Shown here one piece after another: positions 28,567 to 37,588 of a stretch of 64,000 nucleotides of DNA. The DNA comes from Rhodovulum steppense (GTDB lineage: Bacteria; Pseudomonadota; Alphaproteobacteria; Rhodobacterales; Rhodobacteraceae), in the NCBI RefSeq assembly GCF_004339675.1, contig NZ_SLVM01000002.1:62001-126000 (forward strand), read 5' to 3'. The notes beneath the pieces are model-generated. The model was not told the origin of the DNA. It saw only the letters and a list, made by a program, of their open reading frames with translations, and made no database searches. The position numbers were made by a program, and so were the translations under genes. How positions within the stretch are numbered: the first letter of the stretch is position 1; every line of letters starts with the position of its first letter.

Positions 28567-29769
28567 ATGAGACCCCCAGACCCCCGAGACACCAGCGCGC
28601 CACCGGCGATCGTCTGGCTGGCCGAATGGACCCGCCGCAAGGACGCGATCTTCGCCGCGATTGCCAGCCAATCGGGCGGCGGGCGGCGCCTGCCGCTGAT
28701 CGGGCTGTCGTTCCGCAACTTTCCCGAAACGCAAGAACGCGCCGCCGCCGCGCTGGCCGTGGCCAAGCGCCAGCCCAGGGGGCGGCTTGGCCGGGCGCTG
28801 AAACGCGCGCTGATCGCTGCGCAATACAATTGGTCGCGCCGCTTCTTCACCCGCCAGCCCGGCGCGGTTGCCGTCTGCTGGAACGGGCTGACCGGCTCGC
28901 GCCGCGCCTTCATGGAAGGGGCGCGGGATGCGGGTGCAGGGCGGCTATATGCGGAACTCGCCCCCTTTCCGGGGCGGATCACCCTCGACCCGCTGGGCGT
29001 GAACGCGCAGAACGCCCTGCCGCGCGACCCCGGTTTCTACCGCGACTGGGCCGCCGCCGACCCGGCCCGGCAGGGCGAGGGCTGGCGCGCGCTGGGCGCG
29101 AACCTCACCGCGCGCGCCTCGCGCCGGGCCGATGTGGGGCAGGGGGATGGGGATGCGCTGGCGGGGGCGGGGCCGTTCCTGTTCTGCCCGCTCCAGGTGC
29201 CGAATGACAGCCAGATCACCCTGTTCGCGGGCTGGGTCGGCAGCGTCGAGGGGATGATCGCGGCCCTTGCCCGCACCGCCCGCACCCTGCCCGAAGGCTG
29301 GCATGTCCGACTCAAGGAACACCCCTCGGCGCGCAGTTCGCTGGCCGATCCGCTGGCCCGTGCCGTGGCCGAGGCGGGCGGGCGGCTGGTGATCGACAAC
29401 GCCACCGACAGCTTTGCCCAGCTTGCCGCCTCGCGGGGCGTTCTGACCATCAACTCCTCGATGGGGTTGCAGGCGTTCTTTCACGACAAGCCGGTGATCG
29501 TGCTGGGGCAGGCCTTCTTTGCCATCCCCGGCCTTGTGACCCCGGTCCATTCCGAGGCCGCACTGGCCGAGACGCTGGCCCATCCGCAGGCGCTGAGCTT
29601 CGATCCCGCGCTGCGCGCGGCCTTCATGTCCTGTCTCGACCTTGTCTATTACCCGCGCGTGACCGAAGCCCCCGATGGCCGCGTCACCATCGACCCTGCC
29701 GCGCTGGCCCGGATGCTGGACGCCGCGCGGTCCGGAACGGCCCTTTCGCCCGGCGGCGCTTTCCTGTAA
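28567..29769 (+). CDS. Capsule polysaccharide biosynthesis protein, KpsS/KpsC-like
   Basis: This 400-residue cytoplasmic protein resembles the capsule polysaccharide synthesis family (PF05159; KpsC and KpsS Kdo-transferase types). Marks are CPLQVPNDSQI, RLKEHPS and the donor-site block TINSSMGLQAFFHDKPVIVLG. In group 2 capsules these enzymes build the poly-Kdo lipid anchor. The ATG at 28567 was chosen over the longer open frame because the upstream part has no conserved features and an AGGGA site precedes this start. No export genes (kpsMTED) are in the window. Confidence 0.8.
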   Translation: MRPPDPRDTSAPPAIVWLAEWTRRKDAIFAAIASQSGGGRRLPLIGLSFRNFPETQERAAAALAVAKRQPRGRLGRALKRALIAAQYNWSRRFFTRQPGAVAVCWNGLTGSRRAFMEGARDAGAGRLYAELAPFPGRITLDPLGVNAQNALPRDPGFYRDWAAADPARQGEGWRALGANLTARASRRADVGQGDGDALAGAGPFLFCPLQVPNDSQITLFAGWVGSVEGMIAALARTARTLPEGWHVRLKEHPSARSSLADPLARAVAEAGGRLVIDNATDSFAQLAASRGVLTINSSMGLQAFFHDKPVIVLGQAFFAIPGLVTPVHSEAALAETLAHPQALSFDPALRAAFMSCLDLVYYPRVTEAPDGRVTIDPAALARMLDAARSGTALSPGGAFL

Positions 29770-29812
29770 GGCTCCGCCCCGGGAATCCACCCGACGCTGA
29801 AGGAAAAACCCG

Positions 29813-30835
29813 ATGGGCTACAAGGTCGCCGTCGTCGGCGCCACGGGCAACGTGGGCCGCGAAATGCTGAACATCCTCGCCGAGCGCGAGTTTCCGGTGG
29901 ACGAGATCGCCGCGCTTGCCTCGCGCCGCTCGCTCGGCACCGAATGCAGCTTTGGCGACCGGACCCTCAAGACCCAGGACCTGGAACAGTTCGACTTCAC
30001 CGGCTGGGATATCGCGCTGTTCGCCATCGGCTCGGATGCGACCAAGGAATACGCCCCCAGGGCCGCCCGCGCGGGCTGCGTGGTGATCGACAACTCGTCG
30101 CTCTACCGCTACGACCCCGACGTGCCGCTGATCGTTCCGGAAGTGAATGCCGACGCGGTCATGGGCTATGCGAAGAAGAACATCATCGCCAATCCCAACT
30201 GTTCCACCGCGCAGATGGTGGTGGCGCTCAAGCCGCTGCATGACCGTGCGCGGATCAAGCGGGTGGTGGTCTCGACCTATCAATCCGTCTCCGGCTCGGG
30301 CAAGGAGGCGATGGACGAGCTGTGGGACCAGACCAAGGGGATGTATGTGCCCGGGCAAGAGGTCGCGCCCAGCGTCTATCCCAAGCAGATCGCCTTCAAC
30401 GTGATCCCGCAGATCGACGTCTTCCTCGATTCCGGCGAGACCAAGGAAGAATGGAAGATGGTCGCCGAGACCAAGAAGATCATGGACCCCGCGATCAAGG
30501 TCACGGCGACCTGCGTGCGTGTGCCGGTCTTTGTCGGCCATTCCGAGGCGATCAATATCGAGTTCGAGGATTTCCTGGACGAGGACGAGGCGCGCGACAT
30601 CCTGCGCGAGGCGCCCGGGGTCATGGTGATCGACAAGCGCGAGCCCGGCGGCTACATCACGCCGGTCGAATGCGTGGGCGATTATGCCACCTTCGTCAGC
30701 CGCATCCGTCAGGATTCCACCATCGAGAACGGCCTGAACCTGTGGTGCGTGTCCGACAACCTGCGCAAGGGCGCGGCGCTGAACGCGGTGCAGATCGCCG
30801 AGGTTCTGGGCCAGCGCGCGTTGAAGAAGGGGTGA
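29813..30835 (+). CDS. asd: Aspartate-semialdehyde dehydrogenase
   Basis: Asd reduces aspartyl phosphate to aspartate semialdehyde with NADPH, on the path to lysine, diaminopimelate, threonine and methionine. The protein has 340 residues, with the nucleotide motif GATGNVG (9-15), the catalytic Cys130 in NPNCST and the substrate-binding SVSGSGKEA block. GAAGGAA precedes ATG 29813. It is monocistronic here, with a terminator-like hairpin behind it. Confidence 0.96.
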   Translation: MGYKVAVVGATGNVGREMLNILAEREFPVDEIAALASRRSLGTECSFGDRTLKTQDLEQFDFTGWDIALFAIGSDATKEYAPRAARAGCVVIDNSSLYRYDPDVPLIVPEVNADAVMGYAKKNIIANPNCSTAQMVVALKPLHDRARIKRVVVSTYQSVSGSGKEAMDELWDQTKGMYVPGQEVAPSVYPKQIAFNVIPQIDVFLDSGETKEEWKMVAETKKIMDPAIKVTATCVRVPVFVGHSEAINIEFEDFLDEDEARDILREAPGVMVIDKREPGGYITPVECVGDYATFVSRIRQDSTIENGLNLWCVSDNLRKGAALNAVQIAEVLGQRALKKG

Positions 30836-30928
30836 GAGGCGGTCCGGGGCGCACGCCCCGGCAAACGCTCCGGTGGCGAGTTTGAGCCTCGAACGGGCGG
30901 AGCCCCGGCCAGCCCTTGACGGCAGAAC

Positions 30929-30956
30929 ACGGCGCGGCGGCCCGGCCCCGCGCCGT
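30929..30956 (+). terminator. Terminator-like hairpin after asd
   Basis: A 9-bp stem, ACGGCGCGG (30929-30937) and CCGCGCCGT (30948-30956), has a ten-base loop and is followed by TTGTCGTT. It lies 93 bases after the asd stop. Confidence 0.55.
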
Positions 30957-31041
30957 TTGTCGTTCCGGCGCCTTTGTCCTTGCCAAGCCCCGGCCCCCTG
31001 CCGCACCCTGCAGGCCGCAGCCCCCCGCCGGAGCGATCCCC

Positions 31042-32664
31042 ATGCGCCGCCTTGCCCTTGCCTTGCCCTTCGTCCTGATCCCTGCCCCGCTTGTGGCCGA
31101 GGATTTTCCCCTGACCAGCGCGGTCAGCGCCGTCACGCTCTATCCGCAGGGCGCGACCGTCACCCGCGCGGTTCCCTATGACATCCCCGCCGGGCGTCAC
31201 CGGTTGATCCTGACCGATCTGCCCGCCTCGACGCCGCTGCATGCGGTGCGCGTGGGCGTGACCGGCGCCACGCTGGGCGGCGTCACCACGCGCGCCGATT
31301 TCGTGCCGCCCCGCAGCGCCGAGAAGGGCGCCGCGCTTGCCGCCGCCGAGGCCGAGGTCACGCGGCTGGAGGATGCGCTGCGCAGCGCCGAGGCCGACAT
31401 CGCGGCGATCCGGCTTGAGGCCGAGGCGGCGCATGCCCGCATCGCCTTTTTCGAGCGGCTGGGGGCCACCGAATTGCCCCCCGGCACCGACATCGCCGCC
31501 CTTGCTGGCACTATCGGCGCGGGGACGCTGGAGGCGCTGCGCGCGGCCCATGCGGCCGAGCAACGCGCCGATACGGCCGACCGGGGGTTGAAGGACCTGC
31601 GCGAGGCGCTGACCCGGGCGCGGCAGGCGTTGGCGGCGCTTGTTCCCGAGGATGAGGTTCGGGCGTTTCTGGCGGTGGACTTGTGGTCCGATGTGCCGGC
31701 CAGCGGCGATCTGAGCGTCAGCTATACCATCGCCGAGGCGGGCTGGATGCCGGTCTATGACCTGCGGCTGGACCGCGCCGCCGGGCGGCTGGAGATCGAG
31801 CGCGGGGCCTTCGTGACGCAGGACACGGGCGAGAACTGGGCCGGTGTGGCGGTGACGCTGTCGAGCGTGCGCCCCTCGGAACGGACCGCGCCGGGCGAGG
31901 TCTGGCCGGACCTGCGCAGGATCGTCGATCCGGGCCAGGTGATGCCGCGATCTGGTGCTGCGCCGATGGCCGAGGCCGACATGGCGCGGGGGGGATTCGA
32001 ACTGGCCGCGGCGCCCGCGCCGAAGGTCGAGGCGGTGGCGCAGGCCGATGCGCTGGCGGTCAATTATGCCTATCCGGACCCGGTCGATATCGCCGCGGGC
32101 GCGGACCGGGTGCGGCTGGCGCTGGGCGCGCTGACGGCCCCGGCCGAGATCTTTGTCCGCGCCGTTCCCTTGTGGGATTCCAATGGCTTCGTGGCTGCCA
32201 GCTTTACCAATGAAAGCGGCGAGGTGATCCTGCCGACGGGCGAGGCGATGTTCCATCTGGACGGGCGTTTCGTGGGTCGGCAGGACCTGGCGCTGATCCC
32301 GGCAGGGGGCGAGGCGGAGCTGGCCTTTGGTCCTGTCGAGGGGCTGCGCCTGAGCCGTGTCGTGACGCGCAGCGAGGGCGATCGGGGCGTGATCCGCAAG
32401 GCGAACGAATGGGCCGAGACCGTGCGGATCAGGGCCGAGAACCTGACCGCCGAGCCGTGGTCCGTGCGGCTGACGGACCGGGTGCCCTATTCCGAACAGG
32501 AGGATCTGAAGATCACCTGGACCGCCGATCCGCCGCCCGCCGGGACCGATCTGGACGACCGGCGGGGCGTGCTGGAATGGCACTTCGATCTGGCCCCCGG
32601 TGCGGTGCAGGAGGTCGGGGTGACCCAGCGGATGACCTGGCCCGAGGGCAAGGTCCTGCAGTAG
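31042..32664 (+). CDS. DUF4139-domain (MuiA-like) envelope protein
   Basis: This 540-residue exported protein has a signal peptide at about 1-20 (LVAED junction). The N-terminal part has the VTLYPQGATVTR start of the DUF4140 domain, a long Ala/Glu-rich coiled coil follows at about 95-200, and the C-terminal half with SYTIAEAGWMPVYDLRLD is DUF4139. Relatives are annotated as mucoidy-inhibitor-like proteins; the biochemical role is unknown. GGAG lies before the ATG at 31042. Confidence 0.82.
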   Translation: MRRLALALPFVLIPAPLVAEDFPLTSAVSAVTLYPQGATVTRAVPYDIPAGRHRLILTDLPASTPLHAVRVGVTGATLGGVTTRADFVPPRSAEKGAALAAAEAEVTRLEDALRSAEADIAAIRLEAEAAHARIAFFERLGATELPPGTDIAALAGTIGAGTLEALRAAHAAEQRADTADRGLKDLREALTRARQALAALVPEDEVRAFLAVDLWSDVPASGDLSVSYTIAEAGWMPVYDLRLDRAAGRLEIERGAFVTQDTGENWAGVAVTLSSVRPSERTAPGEVWPDLRRIVDPGQVMPRSGAAPMAEADMARGGFELAAAPAPKVEAVAQADALAVNYAYPDPVDIAAGADRVRLALGALTAPAEIFVRAVPLWDSNGFVAASFTNESGEVILPTGEAMFHLDGRFVGRQDLALIPAGGEAELAFGPVEGLRLSRVVTRSEGDRGVIRKANEWAETVRIRAENLTAEPWSVRLTDRVPYSEQEDLKITWTADPPPAGTDLDDRRGVLEWHFDLAPGAVQEVGVTQRMTWPEGKVLQ

Positions 32665-32676
32665 GATTCCCGTATC

Positions 32677-32698
32677 TGAATTCCATATGAATTCCATA
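32677..32698. repeat. Short AT-rich tandem repeat
   Basis: The 11-bp unit TGAATTCCATA occurs twice in tandem at 32677-32687 and 32688-32698, directly after the DUF4139 gene. The unit is AT-rich in an otherwise very GC-rich region. It lies between convergent genes and may be a remnant of replication slippage; no function is seen. Confidence 0.6.
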
Positions 32699-32764
32699 TG
32701 AAACCCATCGGACCTTTTTCGAACCCGTGCCGCGCCCGGTTCCCGCCCGGAGGGGGGGCGCGGG

Positions 32765-33076
32765 TCAGAACCGTTCGGCGCGCAGCACCTGGCAATCGGT
32801 GACCGAGACGACGCCGATATGTCGCTCGACCACGGCGAAGGCGGCGTCCAGCAGCGCGTCCAGCCGTTCGGGCCGGATCAGGCAGACGACGGCGACCATG
32901 CCGCCCGCGCGCCCCACCTGGCCTTCGCGGCTCCACTCGCCCGACCGGCCGGTGCCGCCGAGGACCGGCAGCACCGTGTAGCCGGTGACGCCCGCCTCGC
33001 GCAGCGCGGCGGTCAGGCGGCGCTCCATCGGCGCCTCGATGATGATTTCCACCCGTTTTGCGGCATGGGTCTGCAT
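32765..33076 (-). CDS. sbtB: SbtB-like PII signalling protein
   Basis: This 103-residue protein has the ferredoxin-like fold of PII relatives: VEIIIEAPMERRLTAAL then GYTVLPVLGGTGRSGEW, the typical T-loop start of SbtB proteins. SbtB binds the bicarbonate transporter SbtA and senses adenine nucleotides, including cAMP, in cyanobacteria. The gene lies four bases behind sbtA with a CGGAGG site, so the pair is coupled. The C-terminal redox CxxxxxC found in some cyanobacterial SbtB proteins is not present. Confidence 0.85.
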   Translation of the reverse strand: MQTHAAKRVEIIIEAPMERRLTAALREAGVTGYTVLPVLGGTGRSGEWSREGQVGRAGGMVAVVCLIRPERLDALLDAAFAVVERHIGVVSVTDCQVLRAERF

Positions 33077-33080
33077 GCGG

Positions 33081-34075
33081 TTATCCTCCGGTCACAAGCC
33101 GGGCCGCGGCAAGGTAAAGCGGGATGCCCAGCGTCAGGTTGAACGGGAAGGTGATCCCCAGCGACAGCGTCAGGTAGATCGAGGGCTTCGCCTCTGGCAG
33201 CGCCACCCGCATCGCCGCCGGCACCGCGATATAGGAGGCCGAGGCCGCCAGCGTCATCATCAGCACCACGCCGCCCAGGCTGAGCCCCAGCGCGAGCCCC
33301 GCGGCCAGCCCGAAGGCGGCGCCGATGGGCGGCATGACCACCCCGAAGGCCAGGAGCCCCGGCGTGATGACCCCCCGGCTTTCGCGCAGGTTCCGCCCCG
33401 CCACCAGACCCATGTCCAGCAGGAACAGGCAGAGCACGCCCTTGAAGGGTGCGATGATGAAGCTTTCGATCTCGGCCAGCCCGGCGGGTCCGGTGATCCA
33501 GCCGATGGCGAAGGCGCCGATCAGCAGCACGATCGAGCCGTTGAGCAGGATCTCGCGCCAGAGGCCCGACTCCATGTCGGTCTGGCCGCCCTTGCGCATC
33601 ACCAGCCACAGCGCGGCGAGGATCGCGGGCGCCTCCATGATCGCGGCGACGGCGACCATGAAGCCCTCGGACGCGATGCCCTGGCTGGTCAGCACCGATG
33701 TCGCGGCCACGAAGGTCACGATCGAGATCGAGCCGTAATGCGCCGCGACCGCGCCCGCATCCACCGTGCCCAGCCGCGTCATTGTCCGCAGCAGCGCAAA
33801 GGCCACAAAGGGGATGCCCGCCGACAGCACCAGCCCGGCGATCAGCGCCAGAAGAAGCGTGCCGTCCAGCCCGTGCGCGGCAACGCCCGCGCCGCCCTTG
33901 AAGCCGATGGCGAACAGAAGGTAGATCGACAGCGCCTTGGCTGCGGCCTCGGGCACGGAAAGATCGGATCGCGCCAGCGACGCCGCGACTCCGAGCGCGA
34001 AGCTGAGGATGATCGGCGACAGCAGGTTGCCTGCCGCGAGTTCGACGATGCCGGTCAGGTGCGGCCCCCGTTCAT
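33081..34075 (-). CDS. sbtA: SbtA-like sodium/bicarbonate symporter (start region possibly frameshifted)
   Basis: This is a membrane permease of the SbtA family with ten helices in two inverted halves; KALSIYLLFAIGFKGG is diagnostic. The first normal start codon in the open frame is GTG at 33956, but family-like protein (ELAAGNLLSP, then ILSFALGVAASLARSDLSVPE) continues upstream in frame to about 34060 without a usual start. An ATG at 34075-34073 lies one frame away, just before a run of five G (plus-strand C 34065-34069). One more G would give a continuous protein of about 331 residues. So either the start is unusual or the sequence carries a one-base deletion. SbtB and carbonic anhydrase flank it. 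Confidence 0.83.
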
Positions 34076-34113
34076 GCTGTTGGACCCCGATGGATCATGC
34101 GCCAAGGACAGGC

Positions 34114-34764
34114 TCAGATCGCCACGAACCGCCCGGCCTCGGAATCGTAGCATTCCACCACGCCCTCGGCGATATCCTTCCAAAGCCCGTGCAGGGCCAG
34201 TTCCTCGGCCTCGACCGCGGCGCGCACATAGGGAAAGGTCATCAGGTTTTCCAGCGAGACCAGCACCGCGTCCTTTTCCATCGCCTCCAGCCGGTCCGCC
34301 TCGGTCGCGGCCCCTTCGGTCCGGTCGTAGCTGGGGCGCAGGATGTCCATCCAGCGGCCGATGAAGCTGGTCTTTTCCTCAAGCTCCGGCGCGAGGCCCG
34401 CGCACATGTCATGGCAGCCCTTGATGCCGCCGCAGCGGGAATGGCCCACCACCAGCAGGTTCGCCACCTTCAGCACGGTGACCGCATACTCGATTGCCGC
34501 GGAGGTGCCGTGATTGCCGCCATCGGGCGCATAGGGCGGCACCAGCGCCGCAATGTTGCGATGGATGAAGAACTCGCCCCCGTCCGCGCGGAACATCGCG
34601 CTGACATGCACGCGCGAGTCGCAGCAGGAGATGACCATCGTGCGCGGGCGCTGTCCTTCCTCGGCGAGGCGGCGAAACCAGGCCTTGTTCTCGGCATGGG
34701 CGGTGGCCTTCCAGCCCTGGTAACGCTGGACGAGGTATTGCGGCAGAGGGCGGGCGTCTTTCAT
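34114..34764 (-). CDS. Beta-carbonic anhydrase
   Basis: This 216-residue zinc enzyme interconverts CO2 and bicarbonate. The zinc ligands are Cys47 and Asp49 in SCCDSRV, and His108 and Cys111 in VVGHSRCGG. The ATG at 34764 has a GGAGAA site and follows no signal peptide, so it acts in the cytoplasm. It is the first gene of a minus-strand run with sbtA (38 bases to the probable start) and sbtB, so CO2 hydration and bicarbonate uptake are encoded together. Confidence 0.93.
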   Translation of the reverse strand: MKDARPLPQYLVQRYQGWKATAHAENKAWFRRLAEEGQRPRTMVISCCDSRVHVSAMFRADGGEFFIHRNIAALVPPYAPDGGNHGTSAAIEYAVTVLKVANLLVVGHSRCGGIKGCHDMCAGLAPELEEKTSFIGRWMDILRPSYDRTEGAATEADRLEAMEKDAVLVSLENLMTFPYVRAAVEAEELALHGLWKDIAEGVVECYDSEAGRFVAI

Positions 34765-34904
34765 CACGTTCTCCGTTTTCTCTGCCGCTGCATAAAGCGC
34801 ATTTGCCGGTAATTCGAGAGATTTCGGCGTCGCGGTGAAACGCTTTCTTGACGCTGAGGGGGCAGTTTCCCCGCAGGTGTGGTGCGATAAATCGGAGGGG
34901 TTCC

Positions 34905-35285
34905 GTGTCCCGAGTTGTGGTCTTGCGTCAGGATGAACCGTTGAGTGTGGATTCGGATCGTCTGGCGGACATGTTCGTCGATCTGGGCGAGGCGAGGGCC
35001 GCGCATCTGATCTCGGTCTCGGTCGAGCGGCTGGAGGAGCTGATGGTCTGCCTCGATCTGGCGGTGGTGCAGGTGCGCCCGGGAGATTGCGTCGATCTGG
35101 TGGGCCAGATCCGTGCTCTGGGCGATTCGCTGGGGCTGATCGGCCTGTCGATCGCCGCGCGGGGCGTGTCGCGTGCGGTGCAGACCGGCGATGCGGTGGC
35201 GGTGGCCGCCACGATGGAGCGGCTGCGGCGGATCGCGCAGCGGTCGTTCCGGATCGCGGCGGAGTTGCAGCACCGCTCGGGCTGA
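34905..35285 (+). CDS. Small helical protein of unknown function
   Basis: This 126-residue protein is mostly helical and acidic at the front; I do not recognise it. The start is taken as GTG 34905 because GGAGG (34894-34898) sits six bases before it; the longer frame has no such site. One or two cysteines and a C-terminal basic helix (RLRRIAQRSFRIA) are present. It precedes the leucyl aminopeptidase gene and is divergent from carbonic anhydrase. Confidence 0.65.
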   Translation: MSRVVVLRQDEPLSVDSDRLADMFVDLGEARAAHLISVSVERLEELMVCLDLAVVQVRPGDCVDLVGQIRALGDSLGLIGLSIAARGVSRAVQTGDAVAVAATMERLRRIAQRSFRIAAELQHRSG

Positions 35286-35359
35286 ACCCGCTTGCGGGCG
35301 CGGGCGAAGCGGCTAGGCTCGGGGTCCATCCCGATCCACGACCGAAGGACGCCCCGCCC

Positions 35360-36742
35360 ATGCCGCCTCGTTTCGCCGCGCCCGATGCGCCCTCGCTGCC
35401 GCTTCATGTCGTCGAGGAGGCAGCCCTTGCCGCATGGCGCGCCGCCCGTCCCCCGGCCGAGGCCGAATGGCTGAATGCCACGGGCTTTGCCGCCGGTCTG
35501 GGCGAGGTCGCGCTGTTGCCCGGGCCCGATGGCCGGGTCGCGGGGGCGGTTGCGGGCTACGGAACGGCGGACAAGCGCGCGCGCGGGCGGTTTCACCTTG
35601 CGGGCGCGGCGGCGCGCCTGCCCGAAGGCCCGTGGCATCTGGAGACCGCGCTTGCGGGGGCAGAACTGGCCGCCGAGGCGCTGGGCCTGCTGCTGGCCGC
35701 CTACCGCTTTGACCGCTACCGCGCGCAGCCGCCGCTGAAGGCGCAGGTCAAGGCGCCGCCCGGCATCGACGCGCCCCGGATCGGGGCGCTGGCCGCGGCC
35801 GAATGGCTGACCCGCGATCTGATCAACACGCCCGCCTGCGACATGGGCCCCGAGGCGCTGGAGGATGCGCTGGTCGCGCTGGCCGCGCGCCACGGCGCAA
35901 GCGTCACCGCGATCCGGGGCGACGATCTGATCGCCCAGAATTTCCCCCTGATCCATGCCGTCGGCCGCGCCGGGCCGCAGGCGCCGCGGCTGCTGGACCT
36001 GCGCTGGGGCGATGCGGGGCCGCGTCTGACGCTGGTCGGCAAGGGGGTCTGTTTCGACACCGGCGGGCTGAACCTGAAACCGGGCGAGTCGATGGGCCTG
36101 ATGAAGAAGGACATGGGCGGGGCCGCGACCGCGATGGGGCTGGCGCAGGCGATCATGGCGCTGGGCCTGCCCGTGCGACTGCGGCTGCTGGTCCCGGCGG
36201 TGGAAAACAGCGTCTCGGCCAACGCCTTTCGCCCGCAGGATATCCTGAGGGCGCGCAACGGGTTGAGCGTCGAGATCAACAATACCGATGCCGAGGGGCG
36301 GCTGGTGCTGGCCGACGCGCTGGCGCTGGCCTGCGAGGACCAGACCGACCTGCTGATCTCGATGGCCACGCTGACCGGGGCGGCGCGCGTTGCCGTCGGC
36401 CCCGATATCGCGCCCTTCTATACCGGCGACGAGGCGCTGGCCGCAGCGCTGGCCGCCGCGGGGGCAGAGGGCGCCGATCCAGTCTGGCGCATGCCCTTCC
36501 ACGCGCCTTACGAGGCGATGATCGAGCCCGGCATCGCCGATCTCGACAATGCGCCCCGGGGCGGTTTTGCCGGGTCGATCACCGCCGCGCTGTTCCTGCG
36601 CCGCTTTGCCGGGGACGCGCGCTATGCCCATTTCGACATCTATGGCTGGCAACCCGCCGATGCGCCCGCCCGGCCCAAGGGCGGGCTGGGACAGGGCGCG
36701 CGCGCGATCCTGGGCGCGCTGCCGCAGGTGCTGGGGCTGTGA
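35360..36742 (+). CDS. Leucyl aminopeptidase (M17)
   Basis: This 460-residue cytosolic M17 metallopeptidase removes N-terminal residues from peptides and takes part in glutathione and peptide turnover. The active site carries GKGVCFDTGGLNLK (metal lysine and aspartate) and the family signature NTDAEGRLVLADAL. The ATG at 35360 lies after a GAAGGA site; the longer frame runs into the preceding gene. It ends in a GTGA overlap with the NlpC/P60 gene, so the two are coupled. Confidence 0.92.
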   Translation: MPPRFAAPDAPSLPLHVVEEAALAAWRAARPPAEAEWLNATGFAAGLGEVALLPGPDGRVAGAVAGYGTADKRARGRFHLAGAAARLPEGPWHLETALAGAELAAEALGLLLAAYRFDRYRAQPPLKAQVKAPPGIDAPRIGALAAAEWLTRDLINTPACDMGPEALEDALVALAARHGASVTAIRGDDLIAQNFPLIHAVGRAGPQAPRLLDLRWGDAGPRLTLVGKGVCFDTGGLNLKPGESMGLMKKDMGGAATAMGLAQAIMALGLPVRLRLLVPAVENSVSANAFRPQDILRARNGLSVEINNTDAEGRLVLADALALACEDQTDLLISMATLTGAARVAVGPDIAPFYTGDEALAAALAAAGAEGADPVWRMPFHAPYEAMIEPGIADLDNAPRGGFAGSITAALFLRRFAGDARYAHFDIYGWQPADAPARPKGGLGQGARAILGALPQVLGL

Positions 36743-37569
36743 GCGACCGGCGCGAGACACCGGCGAATGCCCGCGTCGCGGCGCTGCATCTGCGGGGCAA
36801 GGTCGCGGCCGAGCGGTTCGTTGCGCCCATCCGCCACCGGGTCATCCCGCCGCTGACGGACCTGCTGCGCGCCCCCGGCGGCCCGCGCGAGCGCCAGCTT
36901 GTCCATGGCGAGGCGTTCGAGGTGCTGGACACGCATGAGGGCCATGCCTTCGGCTGGGCCGCGCGCGACGGTTATGTGGGCTACATCGGCGCTGCGGCGC
37001 TGTCGGACGGGCTGCCCGAACCCAGCCATGCCGTCGCCGCGCCTGCCACCCATGCCTATCCCGCGCCCGACCTGAAATGCCCCGAGATCTGCGCCCTGTC
37101 CTTCGGCACGCAGATCCGCGTCACCGCCGAGAGCGGCGATTTCTGCGAGACCGCCGAAGGCTGGTTCCTGCCCAGGCCGCATCTGCGCGCGCTGGATGCG
37201 CCCTTTGCCGATCCGGTCGCGGTGGCAGAGCTGTTCCTCGGGGTGCCCTATCTGTGGGGCGGCAACTCGATCCGGGGGATCGACTGTTCGGGGCTGGTCC
37301 AGGCGGCCTTTCTGGCCTGCGGCCGGGCCTGTCCCGGCGACAGCGACCAGCAGGCCCGCGCGCTGGGCGCGCCGCTTCCCCCGGACAGCCCGCCCCGGCG
37401 CGGCGACCTGATCTTCTGGACCGGCCATGTCGCGCTGGTCGCCGACCCCCTTACGCTGATCCATGCCACGGCGCATGCGATGTCGGTGGTCCGCGAACCC
37501 ATCATAGGTGCGCTTTCCCGGATCGCGGCCATGGGCGGCGGCGCGCCCAGCGCGCATCGCCGCCCCTAG
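36739..37569 (+). CDS. NlpC/P60 cell-wall peptidase
   Basis: This 276-residue protein starts with GTG within the stop of the aminopeptidase gene. Two bacterial SH3-like regions occupy about 20-80 and 95-150, and the C-terminal NlpC/P60 domain (about 155-265) has the catalytic Cys in GIDCSGLVQ and His in WTGHVALVAD. Such enzymes cut gamma-D-glutamyl-diaminopimelate bonds in muropeptides. No signal peptide is seen, so it may act on recycled peptides in the cytoplasm, in line with the aminopeptidase upstream. Confidence 0.88.
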   Translation: MSDRRETPANARVAALHLRGKVAAERFVAPIRHRVIPPLTDLLRAPGGPRERQLVHGEAFEVLDTHEGHAFGWAARDGYVGYIGAAALSDGLPEPSHAVAAPATHAYPAPDLKCPEICALSFGTQIRVTAESGDFCETAEGWFLPRPHLRALDAPFADPVAVAELFLGVPYLWGGNSIRGIDCSGLVQAAFLACGRACPGDSDQQARALGAPLPPDSPPRRGDLIFWTGHVALVADPLTLIHATAHAMSVVREPIIGALSRIAAMGGGAPSAHRRP

Positions 37570-37588
37570 CCGACCGCCCCTAGCCGAC
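37561..37588. repeat. 14-bp tandem duplication carrying both stop codons
   Basis: CGCCCCTAGCCGAC occurs at 37561-37574 and again at 37575-37588. The TAG in the first copy (37567-37569) ends the NlpC/P60 gene, and the CTA in the second (37580-37582) is the reverse-strand stop of the DUF2794 gene. Each copy contains the stop palindrome CTAG. Confidence 0.9.
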
